A DNA stretch of 56,235 nt, taken from Paenibacillus albidus. Its GTDB lineage: Bacteria > Bacillota > Bacilli > Paenibacillales > Paenibacillaceae. The notes beneath the pieces were generated by a model. It worked only from the letters and a program-made list of their open reading frames with translations. It made no database searches and had not been told where the DNA came from. The first letter of the stretch is position 1; the number at the start of each line of letters is the position of its first letter. Shown in pieces: positions 44,439 to 52,794 of the stretch. The stretch is from NCBI RefSeq assembly GCF_014644435.1, contig NZ_BMKR01000046.1, positions 1 to 56,235 on the forward strand. Reading direction: 5' to 3'. The position numbers were made by a program, and so were the translations under genes.

Positions 44439-46988
44439 CTATTCCACGGACTTCAACGCCTCAATCATATGAATCCGTTTGAGCTTCATGTGCATGAAAG
44501 CCATGACGATGCCCGAGAATACCATGGTTAAGAGAGCGGCATAAATATAGCTCGGCCACTTGATGATCGGAGCGAACATCGTCGCATCCAGCTCGGCCGT
44601 CTGGAGGACGAAGCTGTGCAGCACGATGCCGAGACCCGAACCGGCCGCAATGCCGAGCAGAGTCAGCAGGATATTTTCCCGGTAAATATACATCGTCACT
44701 TCGTTGTCATAGAAGCCCAGCACTTTGATGGTTGACAGCTCGCGGATGCGCTCGGACACATTGATATTGGTCAGATTATAGAGTACGACAAAAGCCAGTG
44801 CCGCCGCAGACACAATGAGCACCAATGTAACAACATCCATACTCTTCATAGTCTCGTCGAAGGCCGTGCCTACACTGCTGGAGAAGCTGGTTGCGGCAAC
44901 ACGCTCATTTCCCGTCAGCTTTTCGCCGAACCGGTCTTCCCATGCGCTATCCTGTGCGTTATAGTTCAGCAGAGATGTGTTGAACACAGCTTCTTTGCCG
45001 AATACGGAAGAATAATACACCGGTGTCATATATGCGTAGTGCATTACATAGTTTTCCGTGATTCCCGTGACATTAATGTCAAATGACTCGTTCTTGTTAT
45101 CTACCAGGGTCAGGGTATCTCCCGGTTCAAGCCCGTACAGCTTGGCCAGCTTCTCGGAGATTACAGCCCCCTCGTCCGTAAGCTTCTGTGCTTCACCGCT
45201 GACCCGGTCACGTAGCTCCACAAAGTCAGATAAGGTATCAATGGATTCCGGGATGAACAGATTCACATCCTGGTCATTTACACCTTGGGCACGAGCGGTC
45301 ATCGTTTCCTGTGCCGCATCCAGCGTTCCGGTTATGGCGGACTCGCCGCTGATCAGCTGCTTGTAGGATTCCTGCGCAGCGGCAGACGCATCGGTATGCA
45401 GCGCTACAAGCGCATCGTATTTCATAATGACGCCGAACTGCTGCGGGGCGATGCTGGCGATTGAATCCTTGAGGCCGAATCCGGTCAGAATCAGCGCCGT
45501 ACAGCCAGCTACGCCGAACACCGTCATGAACATCCGCTGCTTGTAGCGGAACAGATTGCGCGCGGTAACCTTCTGGACGAAGCTCAGCCGTTTCCACGCA
45601 AACGTTATCCTCTCCAGAATAATCCGCTGTCCGCTCTTCGGCGCCTTCGGACGCATCAATACAGAGGCGTTGCCGCGCAGCTCTACCCGGGCAGCAAACC
45701 ATGCCGTCAGCGTGGTGCAGACCAGCGCCACAATAACGGAGATGATCGAATACGAAGGATAGAAGCTCTTGATGAGATCCGGCAGATTATAGAGTGAGCT
45801 ATACGCATTAAAAATAATGGCAGGCAGTAGGCTGAAGCCTACGGCGAGGCCGACCGCCGATCCCGCCAGGCTGGCAAGCGTGCCATAGACCAGGAACTTG
45901 GCCATAATGTCGCTGTTGCCGTACCCGAGCGCTTTCAGTGTGCCGATCTGCAGCCGGTGCTCCTCCACCATCCGCGTCATTGTCGTCAGGCTGACCAGTG
46001 CTGCAATCAGGAAAAAGAATACCGGAAACACGCTCGCAATCGCCGACAAACGGTCCGCGTTGTCTTTATATTCGGCATAACCCGGATTTGTGTTACGGTC
46101 TGTGACATAGATTTTGGGCAGCTCCAGCGCTGCCAGCTGCCGCGCCGCTTTCGCGATCTGCTGCTCGGTGGCAGCCAGTTCCGCACGCCCTGTAGCTAGT
46201 TCCGCCTCCCCTTCTGACCGCAGCTCGGCAAGCCGTGCTTCCGGTACGCCCGACATCGCTTGCTCCACCGCTTTGGTATGCTGCGCCATAAGGGACTCAT
46301 ACTCCGCACTGTAGGCTTTCACCCCGGCAGTATCCTTGAAAGACAGGTATGCTTCCGTATATACCGGCAGCTTAAAGTCCGATGCCGGAATAGCGGCGAA
46401 CGCATCGGCCGTTCCTTTGCCGATCGTGCTGGTGCCGCGGTTGCTTTTCTCAATAAACTGGGGACTCCGCACAAAGCCCACTACCGTATACTCCAGCTTC
46501 CCGAAGCTCTCCGCCAGATCGGCATCCGTTCCGTTCCCGGTAAATACAACTTTGTCGCCCAGCGCATACTCGCCGGCCAGCACGTCATCCAGCACAATTT
46601 CCCCGGAGCTTTCCGGCAGATGCCCGTCCATCAGGCGGTACTGGTTAAGCGGCTTATCGTTATTGTAGGAATAGACCTTAAGAATCACACCGTTATCGCC
46701 GGCGAACACGTCCGCGTTGTAGCCCGGCTGCACCTCATCGACCTCCGGCACATCCTTCAGAAGCGCAATATCATCTTCTGTCAAGCCATAGGTGCTCTGC
46801 ACCTTCAGGTCCATCAGCCTCGTTTCCCGGTAAAAGCTCCCGGCGGTATCCAGCATATCCGGCCCGGCCGCCTTGATTCCGGAAAAAAAGCAGACGCCCA
46901 GCATAATGATCGCAAAAATCGAAATAAAGCGGGCTTTGGTATGCCCGATCTCCCGGAAAATATCCTTCCATAAAGCCCGTTTGTTCAT
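44439..46988 (-). CDS. ABC transporter permease with two FtsX domains
   Basis: 849 residues from the ATG at 46988, which has AAGGAG nine bases upstream; the longer frame (to 47078) overlaps the ATPase gene. An N-terminal helix precedes a large extracytoplasmic domain, then an FtsX three-helix block (about 345-460: VFPVFFFLIAALVSLTTMTR, MVEEHRLQIGTLKALGYGNS). A second helix and soluble domain and a C-terminal FtsX block (about 735-840: VVLYNLTNINVSERIRELST, IKVLGFYDNEVTMYIYREN) follow. A short coiled coil (RLAELRSEGEAELATGRAEL) projects from the first soluble domain. It belongs with the ATPase encoded 13 bases upstream. MacB-like systems act as mechanical machines for export or antimicrobial peptide resistance. 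Confidence 0.9.
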   Translation of the reverse strand: MNKRALWKDIFREIGHTKARFISIFAIIMLGVCFFSGIKAAGPDMLDTAGSFYRETRLMDLKVQSTYGLTEDDIALLKDVPEVDEVQPGYNADVFAGDNGVILKVYSYNNDKPLNQYRLMDGHLPESSGEIVLDDVLAGEYALGDKVVFTGNGTDADLAESFGKLEYTVVGFVRSPQFIEKSNRGTSTIGKGTADAFAAIPASDFKLPVYTEAYLSFKDTAGVKAYSAEYESLMAQHTKAVEQAMSGVPEARLAELRSEGEAELATGRAELAATEQQIAKAARQLAALELPKIYVTDRNTNPGYAEYKDNADRLSAIASVFPVFFFLIAALVSLTTMTRMVEEHRLQIGTLKALGYGNSDIMAKFLVYGTLASLAGSAVGLAVGFSLLPAIIFNAYSSLYNLPDLIKSFYPSYSIISVIVALVCTTLTAWFAARVELRGNASVLMRPKAPKSGQRIILERITFAWKRLSFVQKVTARNLFRYKQRMFMTVFGVAGCTALILTGFGLKDSIASIAPQQFGVIMKYDALVALHTDASAAAQESYKQLISGESAITGTLDAAQETMTARAQGVNDQDVNLFIPESIDTLSDFVELRDRVSGEAQKLTDEGAVISEKLAKLYGLEPGDTLTLVDNKNESFDINVTGITENYVMHYAYMTPVYYSSVFGKEAVFNTSLLNYNAQDSAWEDRFGEKLTGNERVAATSFSSSVGTAFDETMKSMDVVTLVLIVSAAALAFVVLYNLTNINVSERIRELSTIKVLGFYDNEVTMYIYRENILLTLLGIAAGSGLGIVLHSFVLQTAELDATMFAPIIKWPSYIYAALLTMVFSGIVMAFMHMKLKRIHMIEALKSVE

Positions 46989-47001
46989 AACTGTCTTCTC
47001 C

Positions 47002-47703
47002 TTACCATTCGATATCGTCAACAGATACCGGTGAAGGATTGATGACCATCTTCCGAACCTTAGCGTTGTTAATCTCAATCACCCGGTCTGCCATCGGCGC
47101 AATGGCCAGATTATGTGTGATGACGATAACCGTTGTCCCGGTGTTACGGCAGGTATCCTGCAGCAGCTTCAGCACCTGCTTGCCGGTATTGTAGTCAAGC
47201 GCTCCCGTCGGCTCGTCGCAGAGCAGCAGCTTCGGCTGCTTGGCCAGCGCCCGGGCAATGGCGACGCGCTGCTGCTCCCCGCCGGACAGCTGGGCCGGGA
47301 AATTATTCAGCCGCTCCCCCAGCCCCACATCCTCCAGCACCTTGCGCGCATCCAGCGCACGCGGGGAAATCTGCGAAGCCAGCTCGACATTCTCCAGTGT
47401 AGTTAGATTTGGTACCAGATTGTAGAACTGAAACACGAAGCCCACGTCATTGCGCCGGTATCCGGTCAGCTCCTTGGCACTGAATTTGGCAATATCGGTA
47501 CCATCTACAATAACCTGGCCTTCGTCGGCCGAATCCATCCCGCCCAGAATATTAAGCACGGTCGATTTACCTGCACCGCTGGGTCCGACAATAACCGCAA
47601 ACTCACCTTTATGAATCTCAAAATCAATCCCGTCATTGGCGACAATCACACTCTCACCCATTTTATAGCGCTTATACTCACCTTTTACAGCAACAAAACT
47701 CAT
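47002..47703 (-). CDS. ABC transporter ATP-binding protein (MacB/LolD-like)
   Basis: 233 residues with a complete nucleotide-binding domain: Walker A GPSGAGKST, Q-loop FVFQFYNLVPNLT, signature LSGGEQQRVAIARALA, Walker B LLLCDEPTGALD and switch histidine VIVITHNLAI. The LVPNLTTLENVELA segment is typical of the LolD/MacB subgroup. It powers the two-FtsX-domain permease encoded next. No response regulator or kinase, as in BceRS systems, lies beside it, and its regulation is not visible. Confidence 0.92.
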   Translation of the reverse strand: MSFVAVKGEYKRYKMGESVIVANDGIDFEIHKGEFAVIVGPSGAGKSTVLNILGGMDSADEGQVIVDGTDIAKFSAKELTGYRRNDVGFVFQFYNLVPNLTTLENVELASQISPRALDARKVLEDVGLGERLNNFPAQLSGGEQQRVAIARALAKQPKLLLCDEPTGALDYNTGKQVLKLLQDTCRNTGTTVIVITHNLAIAPMADRVIEINNAKVRKMVINPSPVSVDDIEW

Positions 47704-47875
47704 TCCTCATCCCCCTGTTTCTATCTAAGCCAAGCCCACATGCTGCTTCCAATCCATACGGCGCACTATTCAGCTGCACTCTTACATTCCAGTTTATCAT
47801 AAATATAAGGTCCAAGCCCGCCGGGGCTTGAGCAGAGTGAAGATTCAGCGCTGTTCCTCTGGTTCCATCACGCAC

Positions 47876-47926
47876 AAAAAGAAGGGTATCCTAAGCAGCC
47901 ATTCCCGGCTTATGGGATACCCTTCT
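47876..47926 (-). terminator. Terminator of the Gfo/Idh/MocA gene; repeated hairpin family
   Basis: GAAGGGTATCCCATAAGCC pairs with GGCTGCTTAGGATACCCTTC on the minus strand, followed by TTTTTG. Compare the hairpin at 9194-9245. Confidence 0.8.
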
Positions 47927-48006
47927 CTTGTACATACAAAAGCCGCGCACAGCTCCACAGCTCTACCCATTTAGTAGGGTGTTTTGTACATCTTAGTTGG
48001 TCCTGT

Positions 48007-49110
48007 TCATATATACTGCCGTTCTCCAGTTTGTGCTGCTTTCTCCACAACATCAAGTAACTGATGAAGTTTGACTGCATCCGCGAAACTTGGTGCTAAG
48101 GATGTTCCTTCCTGGATGTCTCGGGCAAACTTATGGTAAGCCTGAGCGATATTCAGAACGAATCCTGAGTCATTTTTAAGGGAATCCGGTACCCAGTAAT
48201 AGGAAGCGGGAATTGATAATTCATGTAACTCTTGGTCCGCAGGTCCTGCTCCCCGCAATTGATGTGATCCGAATTGAATCGAAGCAGGCGCACTCAGCAC
48301 GATCGTACCCTTGTCTCCAAAGATCTCAAGCGTAAGTCCTGTCTGATGTTTGACTCCACCTTGAATATGAACGCTGGCTGCTGAACCGTTAGTCAATTTT
48401 CCTGTAATCAGTATTTGATCATCCGTCGTCTTCTTAATGACTTTGTGGATATCCACCAATTCGACTTCAGGAAACTGTTGTACTGTGACGGCAGAAAGTT
48501 CTGTAAAGCCCCCAAGCATGTAGGTAAATGCATCCAGATTATGCCCTCCTACAATGGTGAGCAAGTTCCCTCCAATCTTACGATCAAATAAGTACGCAGT
48601 AGACTTTTCACCCACGCCACCCATCCCGTCAATAAATATCTTTAGATTAGCAGACAATACTTTTCCAACATAACCTTCAGCCAATAAATCTTTCACATAC
48701 TGAATTGCCGGGGCCTGTCTGGCCTGCAACCCAATTGCATTTGGCAACTGGCCGGAAGCTGCCCATTCCTGCATTTCGAGCGCTTCAGCAGTATTTGATC
48801 CCAGTGGCCATTCGCAATATATTGGTTTTCCAGCAGGAGCAATGGCTTTAACGGCATTATAATGTTCCTTGACGTTAATACTGACGACTACCATGTCCAC
48901 ATCGGGATGTTGGGCCAAATCCTCCATTTGATCAAAGCCGTGAGTTGCCCCGAAAGCCTCGGCGCTCTTCTTTGCGCTATCCATATTGCTCGTGCCGACT
49001 GCTGTAAGCTCATATTCATTCAGATGTTCAATAGCTGGAATGTGTGTGCCTTTTGCCCATCCGTTATTAATCGAACCGCCAATAATACCTGTACGTATTT
49101 TTTTACTCAT
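48007..49110 (-). CDS. Gfo/Idh/MocA-family oxidoreductase
   Basis: 367 residues from the ATG at 49110, with AAGGAG nine bases upstream. An N-terminal Rossmann fold starts IRTGIIGGSINNGWAKGTHI. The conserved GKPIYCEWPLGSNTAEALEM holds the EKP-like position, here EWP where most members have EKP; the lysine is missing. The C-terminal domain has KIGGNLLTIVGGHNLDAFTY with the catalytic-type histidine. It is an NAD(P)-dependent dehydrogenase or isomerase acting on a sugar or polyol. Missing the EKP lysine places it in the galactose-repressor (Gal80-like) or fungal-type branch, and activity may differ. It is monocistronic. Confidence 0.85.
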   Translation of the reverse strand: MSKKIRTGIIGGSINNGWAKGTHIPAIEHLNEYELTAVGTSNMDSAKKSAEAFGATHGFDQMEDLAQHPDVDMVVVSINVKEHYNAVKAIAPAGKPIYCEWPLGSNTAEALEMQEWAASGQLPNAIGLQARQAPAIQYVKDLLAEGYVGKVLSANLKIFIDGMGGVGEKSTAYLFDRKIGGNLLTIVGGHNLDAFTYMLGGFTELSAVTVQQFPEVELVDIHKVIKKTTDDQILITGKLTNGSAASVHIQGGVKHQTGLTLEIFGDKGTIVLSAPASIQFGSHQLRGAGPADQELHELSIPASYYWVPDSLKNDSGFVLNIAQAYHKFARDIQEGTSLAPSFADAVKLHQLLDVVEKAAQTGERQYI

Positions 49111-49156
49111 AAAAAACAGCTCCTTATTTTGAATTTTGGTCAAATCCTACGCATAT

Positions 49157-49381
49157 CTATTCATAAGCTTTAACTCTTGATGTCTGTTCAGGATAAAAAT
49201 CAGCTATCATCATTTCGTCAACCCCTGACTCTTTAGCTTTGGCTCTTAATGTTACATCTACATTCTCAATGCTTCCGATAACAAATCGACCACGATTGTA
49301 TTCCCTAACTCGTTCTTTCTCGGGTGTGTACTCATGGATGCAGCTTCCTCCAGACTGGGAAAAGAAAGATCGGGGTTCATA
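49157..49381 (-). pseudogene. Luciferase-like monooxygenase C-terminal remnant
   Basis: The minus-strand frame ending with a TAG at 49157-49159 reads HEYTPEKERVREYNRGRFVI, GSIENVDVTLRAKAKESGVD, EMMIADFYPEQTSRVKAYE. This is the C-terminal pattern of LLM-class flavin monooxygenases (a GTPEQVKEKL-like segment, DE-(I/L)M, then RxxSYE). A stop codon precedes it at 49382-49384 and the N-terminal two thirds are missing. A MarR-type operator (49399-49410) lies just upstream of the fragment. Confidence 0.55.
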
Positions 49382-49398
49382 CTACTCATGTATTTTAT

Positions 49399-49410
49399 TT
49401 AGCTTGCTAA
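49399..49410. promoter_or_regulatory. MarR-type operator copy 1
   Basis: TTAGCTTGCTAA, sharing TTAGC-N2-GCTAA with the copy at 49734-49757. It overlaps the 3' end of the DUF896 gene and precedes the luciferase-like fragment. Confidence 0.5.
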
Positions 49411-49647
49411 CTATATCTTTATACTTGAATGAACTTTCTTTTCATCAACTAACTTGGATGGGGTGACATCATTACCCTCACGATCAACCACAGAGACCGC
49501 GAGCATAGTTGTTAGAAGTTGTCCCCGGATCATTTTCAAATAATTTTGCCGAAGTTCCATCTGTTCTAATTTCTCCTGGTCGGACAGACCACTATTATTT
49601 TGTTTTCTGCTTAATTCATTAATTCTGTCCAGAAATGGGATCATCAT
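49411..49647 (-). CDS. DUF896 (YnzC-like) small protein
   Basis: 78 residues from the ATG at 49647, with GAGGAG nine bases upstream. The DUF896 pattern is complete: IPFLDRINELSRKQNNSGLS, DQEKLEQMELRQNYLKMIRG, then VVDREGNDVTPSKL. YnzC of B. subtilis is a two-helix protein of unknown function in the LexA regulon. Here it stands downstream of a MarR gene on the same strand, with a MarR-type palindrome in its promoter region, so it is probably regulated by that MarR. Confidence 0.85.
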   Translation of the reverse strand: MMIPFLDRINELSRKQNNSGLSDQEKLEQMELRQNYLKMIRGQLLTTMLAVSVVDREGNDVTPSKLVDEKKVHSSIKI

Positions 49648-49733
49648 GTTCGTACACTCCTCTGTTTTAAATTGTGGAAACAAGCTTGATTGTACTTGGC
49701 AAATCTGAGCTGAGAATAACTAATATCTCTCGG

Positions 49734-49757
49734 ATATATTTAGCAAGCTAAATATAT
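49734..49757. promoter_or_regulatory. MarR-type operator copy 2
   Basis: ATATATTTAGC-AA-GCTAAATATAT, near-perfect and palindromic over 24 bases, about 87 bases before the DUF896 start and just after the MarR stop. Confidence 0.75.
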
Positions 49758-49774
49758 TTCGGAGAAATAGAGAG

Positions 49775-50200
49775 CTATAATATATTACTCTCCATTTGTT
49801 GCATTAATTGTTTTAATATCAGCCGATCTTTCTTAGAAATGGATTTAAGTAATTTTTCCTGCTGCTGTCTCCATTTGATCTCAACCGGTGTCTCTAATTC
49901 TTTGCCTTTGTCCGTTAGAAAAATGCGCATTATCCTTGCATCTTTTTCATCACGTTTACGATATATAAAGCCGTTCTGCTCCAGTGATTTAACCATATTC
50001 GTTACCGTAGGCGGTTCGCATTTTAAGTGTTCACATAGTTGCATTTGTGTTACCCCATCACCCAACCACAGACGATACAGCAAATTATCTTGCCCTACAT
50101 AAAGGTTAAGTTCCCTGAGAGATTCACTATAGTTTCGACGCATTTGGGAGGATATCCTATCTAACGACTGTCGAATATCACAATCCACTGCATCTGTCAT
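49775..50200 (-). CDS. MarR-family transcriptional regulator
   Basis: 141 residues. The winged helix is QDNLLYRLWLGDGVTQMQLC, EHLKCEPPTVTNMVKSLEQN, with the wing FIYRKRDEKDARIMRIFLTD. GGGAGGGGG precedes the ATG. Palindromes with TTAG-N4-CTAA halves lie before this gene (50229-50250), before the DUF896 gene (49734-49757) and before the luciferase-like remnant (49399-49410). This suggests autoregulation and a small local regulon. Confidence 0.9.
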   Translation of the reverse strand: MTDAVDCDIRQSLDRISSQMRRNYSESLRELNLYVGQDNLLYRLWLGDGVTQMQLCEHLKCEPPTVTNMVKSLEQNGFIYRKRDEKDARIMRIFLTDKGKELETPVEIKWRQQQEKLLKSISKKDRLILKQLMQQMESNIL

Positions 50201-50228
50201 GAATTATCCCCCTCCCTTATCATCCAAT

Positions 50229-50250
50229 TATATTTAGCAGACTAAATATA
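50229..50250. promoter_or_regulatory. MarR-type operator copy 3
   Basis: TATATTTAG-CAGA-CTAAATATA, 28 bases before the MarR start codon. Confidence 0.75.
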
Positions 50251-50379
50251 TCACGGTGAAATACAGATGTCAATTTAGCTAAAGGTCATCAAAGGATATA
50301 TCCGGTACAACGAGGATCCATTTCATAAGCTATTTTCGACGTTCCAAAGCTTCTCCTTCCGTTAAGGTCAAAATATTTA

Positions 50380-50428
50380 TTGCAAGTGGAACAATGTTCC
50401 GTATATAATCGGAACATAGTTCCACTTG
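50380..50428 (+). promoter_or_regulatory. Palindromic promoter of the tandem hydrolase genes
   Basis: A 46-base inverted repeat (50383-50428) whose arms contain CAAGTGGAAC and GTTCCACTTG, plus inner ATGTTCCG and CGGAACAT. It therefore holds two GGAAC-N2/3-GTTCC-like sites. A promoter is embedded: TTGCAA at 50380-50385, 18 bases, TATAAT at 50404-50409. A bound repressor would cover the promoter. The regulator may be the TetR protein at 52795-53427. Confidence 0.7.
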
Positions 50429-50542
50429 TCTTTAGCTGTAACCATTTAGCCGAAGCTGGACACTATTGGAACCAAACTGAGCTCATTGTGCCGGACAAAC
50501 TCGTCTTTCTGTCACTAAACCAACAAAGAAGGGATTTTTATC

Positions 50543-51463
50543 ATGAAAACAAAGATTAGTATCACCAGTCCTATCATCTCAGTAAAGCCCATCGTGTTAT
50601 CTGCTCCAGAACGTGGCGAAGATCTACAGATACGGGTATCTGCTCCCGCAACCGGAAGCGAATTGCCTGTTATCATTTTCTCGCACGGCTTTGGCTGGTC
50701 TCTGGACGGGTACGGCCCACTAGCCGACTTCTGGTCTGCTCACGGCTTTGTCGTCATTCAACCTACCCATCTCGACTCAAGAACGCTGAACATTCCTCCT
50801 GATGATCCGCGTACACCAATGATATGGCGGCATCGAGTTAATGACCTGAAGCATATTCTTGACCAGCTTGATCTTATCGAAGCTTCTGTTCCTGGTCTCA
50901 GCGAGCGACTTGACCGGAGCCGTATTGCCGCAGCCGGACATTCCTGGGGCGGCCAGACAGCGAGCATGCTGCTGGGCGCACGAGTTCTTGATGCCAATGG
51001 CGAACCGGGAGAAGATATGTCCGATTCAAGGATCAAAGCAGGCTTACTGCTTTCCACAACCGGCACGGGTGGTTCAGATCTGACTCCATTCGCAGCCGAG
51101 CACTTTCCTTTCATGAATCCAAGCTTCGCAGACATGATTACACCAGCTCTCGTGATCGCGGGTGATCATGATCACTCCTTATTATCCACCCGGGGACCGG
51201 ACTGGTTCACAGATCCATACTTCCTGAGTCCAGGTAGCAAGAGCCTGCTAACTTTCTTCGGGGCAGAACATTCACTCGGCGGCATTCCCGGTTACAGCGT
51301 CACCGAGACAACGGATGAGAGCCCCGAACGGGTCGCCCTGATTCAGCAACTCACGCTGGCTTATCTTCGGAGTGCACTTGGTTTTGACGATACCAGTTGG
51401 CCGGAAGCCTGTGCCGCTTTCGAAGAAAGCGACAATCCGCTGGGCCGCATTGAATCCAAGTAA
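50543..51463 (+). CDS. Alpha/beta hydrolase (chlorophyllase-like), first of a tandem pair
   Basis: 306 residues. The fold elements are LPVIIFSHGFGWSLDGYGPL (oxyanion region), the nucleophile elbow AAGHSWGGQTASML, the acid in VIAGDHDHSLLS and the histidine in FFGAEHSLGGIPG. There is no signal peptide. Length and motifs match the dienelactone hydrolase/chlorophyllase-like group that cleaves esters. It has a paralogue 99 bases downstream with about the same length and nearly identical C-terminal segments. AAGGG lies nine bases before the ATG. A 46-base palindromic promoter precedes it. The substrate is unknown. Confidence 0.88.
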   Translation: MKTKISITSPIISVKPIVLSAPERGEDLQIRVSAPATGSELPVIIFSHGFGWSLDGYGPLADFWSAHGFVVIQPTHLDSRTLNIPPDDPRTPMIWRHRVNDLKHILDQLDLIEASVPGLSERLDRSRIAAAGHSWGGQTASMLLGARVLDANGEPGEDMSDSRIKAGLLLSTTGTGGSDLTPFAAEHFPFMNPSFADMITPALVIAGDHDHSLLSTRGPDWFTDPYFLSPGSKSLLTFFGAEHSLGGIPGYSVTETTDESPERVALIQQLTLAYLRSALGFDDTSWPEACAAFEESDNPLGRIESK

Positions 51464-51562
51464 GTTCCCGCAGGTGCATGATATGCACGGTCCATTATTA
51501 TTTATTCGGTAATCGGCACCGGATTAGACCTAATTGTTGTAATAAAGGAGCTCTCGTTAATT

Positions 51563-52504
51563 ATGGAAAATAAGATTGGTACACCTGCTCCATTCCTTTC
51601 GTTCAGTCCGGTGGTGCTTTCAGTTCCCGGCCGCGCCGTAGATCTGCAGATGCGAGTTACCGCGCCTGCAACAGGAAGCGAACTTCCGATAATCCTCTTT
51701 TCGCATGGGCATGGCTCTTCAAATCACCTCTCCTCACTGAACGGATATGCCCCGCTCGCCAATTTCTGGGCGGCGCACGGATTTGTAGTCATTCAGCCTA
51801 CCCATCTGGACTCTAAGACACTAAGCCTTAATTCTAATGATCCCGAAGCGCCGCTGTACTGGCGATCGCGGGCTTGGGACATGACACAGATCCTTGACCA
51901 ACTCGACGTGATTGAGAACACTGTTCCTCAGCTGCTCGGACGCCTTGATCGAACCAGGGTCGTCGTGGCGGGACACTCGATGGGTGGGTATACCGCAAGT
52001 TTGCTGCTGGGCGCTAGACTCACTGATCCTCATGACGGAACAGAGGTGAATCTGACTGAGCCCCGGATCAAGGCGGGTCTGCTGCTCGCTGCACCAGGCA
52101 GAGGCGGCGATGCTCTCAGCGAATTCACGGCTAAGAACTATCCCTTCTTCATGACCACAGATTTCTCCGAGATGAAGACACCTGCACTTGTTGTTGCCGG
52201 TGATATGGACCGTTCTCGCCACCTGACGGTTATGGGTGCAGACTGGCATACCGATCCATTCGTCCTCTCCCCCGGCCCCAAATCACTGCTCACCATTTTC
52301 GGAGCAGAGCACGGACTCGGAGGGATTTCCGGATATGACGTCGCCGAGACAACGGATGAGAGCCCCGAACGGGTCGTACTGGTCCAGAAGCTTACGCTGG
52401 CTTATTTTCGTCATGTGCTGGGCCTCGAGGATACCGGTTGGCCGGAAGTCTGCGCCGCTCTAGAAGAAAGCGACACTCCACCAGGCCGTATCGAATCCAA
52501 GTAA
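51563..52504 (+). CDS. Alpha/beta hydrolase (chlorophyllase-like), second of a tandem pair
   Basis: 313 residues, a paralogue of the preceding gene. The same elements are present: LPIILFSHGHGSSNHLSSLN, the elbow VVAGHSMGGYTASLLLGARL, VVAGDMDRSRHLTVMGADWH and IFGAEHGLGGISGYDVAETT. The nucleophile is followed by MGG where the first copy has WGG. Stretches such as TDESPERV near the end are conserved at the DNA level, so the duplication is fairly recent. AAGGAG lies twelve bases before the ATG. A terminator follows at 52578-52606; together the two form one operon. Confidence 0.88.
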   Translation: MENKIGTPAPFLSFSPVVLSVPGRAVDLQMRVTAPATGSELPIILFSHGHGSSNHLSSLNGYAPLANFWAAHGFVVIQPTHLDSKTLSLNSNDPEAPLYWRSRAWDMTQILDQLDVIENTVPQLLGRLDRTRVVVAGHSMGGYTASLLLGARLTDPHDGTEVNLTEPRIKAGLLLAAPGRGGDALSEFTAKNYPFFMTTDFSEMKTPALVVAGDMDRSRHLTVMGADWHTDPFVLSPGPKSLLTIFGAEHGLGGISGYDVAETTDESPERVVLVQKLTLAYFRHVLGLEDTGWPEVCAALEESDTPPGRIESK

Positions 52505-52577
52505 GAATTGCACTACCTGGTGAAACTGCCAGTCAATTATTGAAGAAAGTGCATGGGAGTCTCAACGAAACAAAAAT

Positions 52578-52606
52578 AGAGGAACCAATTTTTCCGGTTC
52601 CTCTTT
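52578..52606 (+). terminator. Terminator of the hydrolase operon
   Basis: AGAGGAACC / GGTTCCTCT stem followed by TTTAT. Confidence 0.7.
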
Positions 52607-52794
52607 ATCATTCAACTGTATATGATCATGGCAGTGGCAACAGGAACTTGACGCGTTCCTGCTTCCATTTTTTGTACTATATATTATTCTGTACAGAGCC
52701 GCTGAATTAGTACAGCAGCTTTGACCTGCCAGCTCGATTTGCAAGAGTTAACTTTTACTGTAGGCTAAATTGAATTGAATTGAAATGAAAAACG

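Noticed and set aside
46260..46973. 237-codon plus-strand frame opposite the ABC permease
   Set aside because: Antisense shadow; the permease frame carries FtsX motifs and has an overlapping operon partner.
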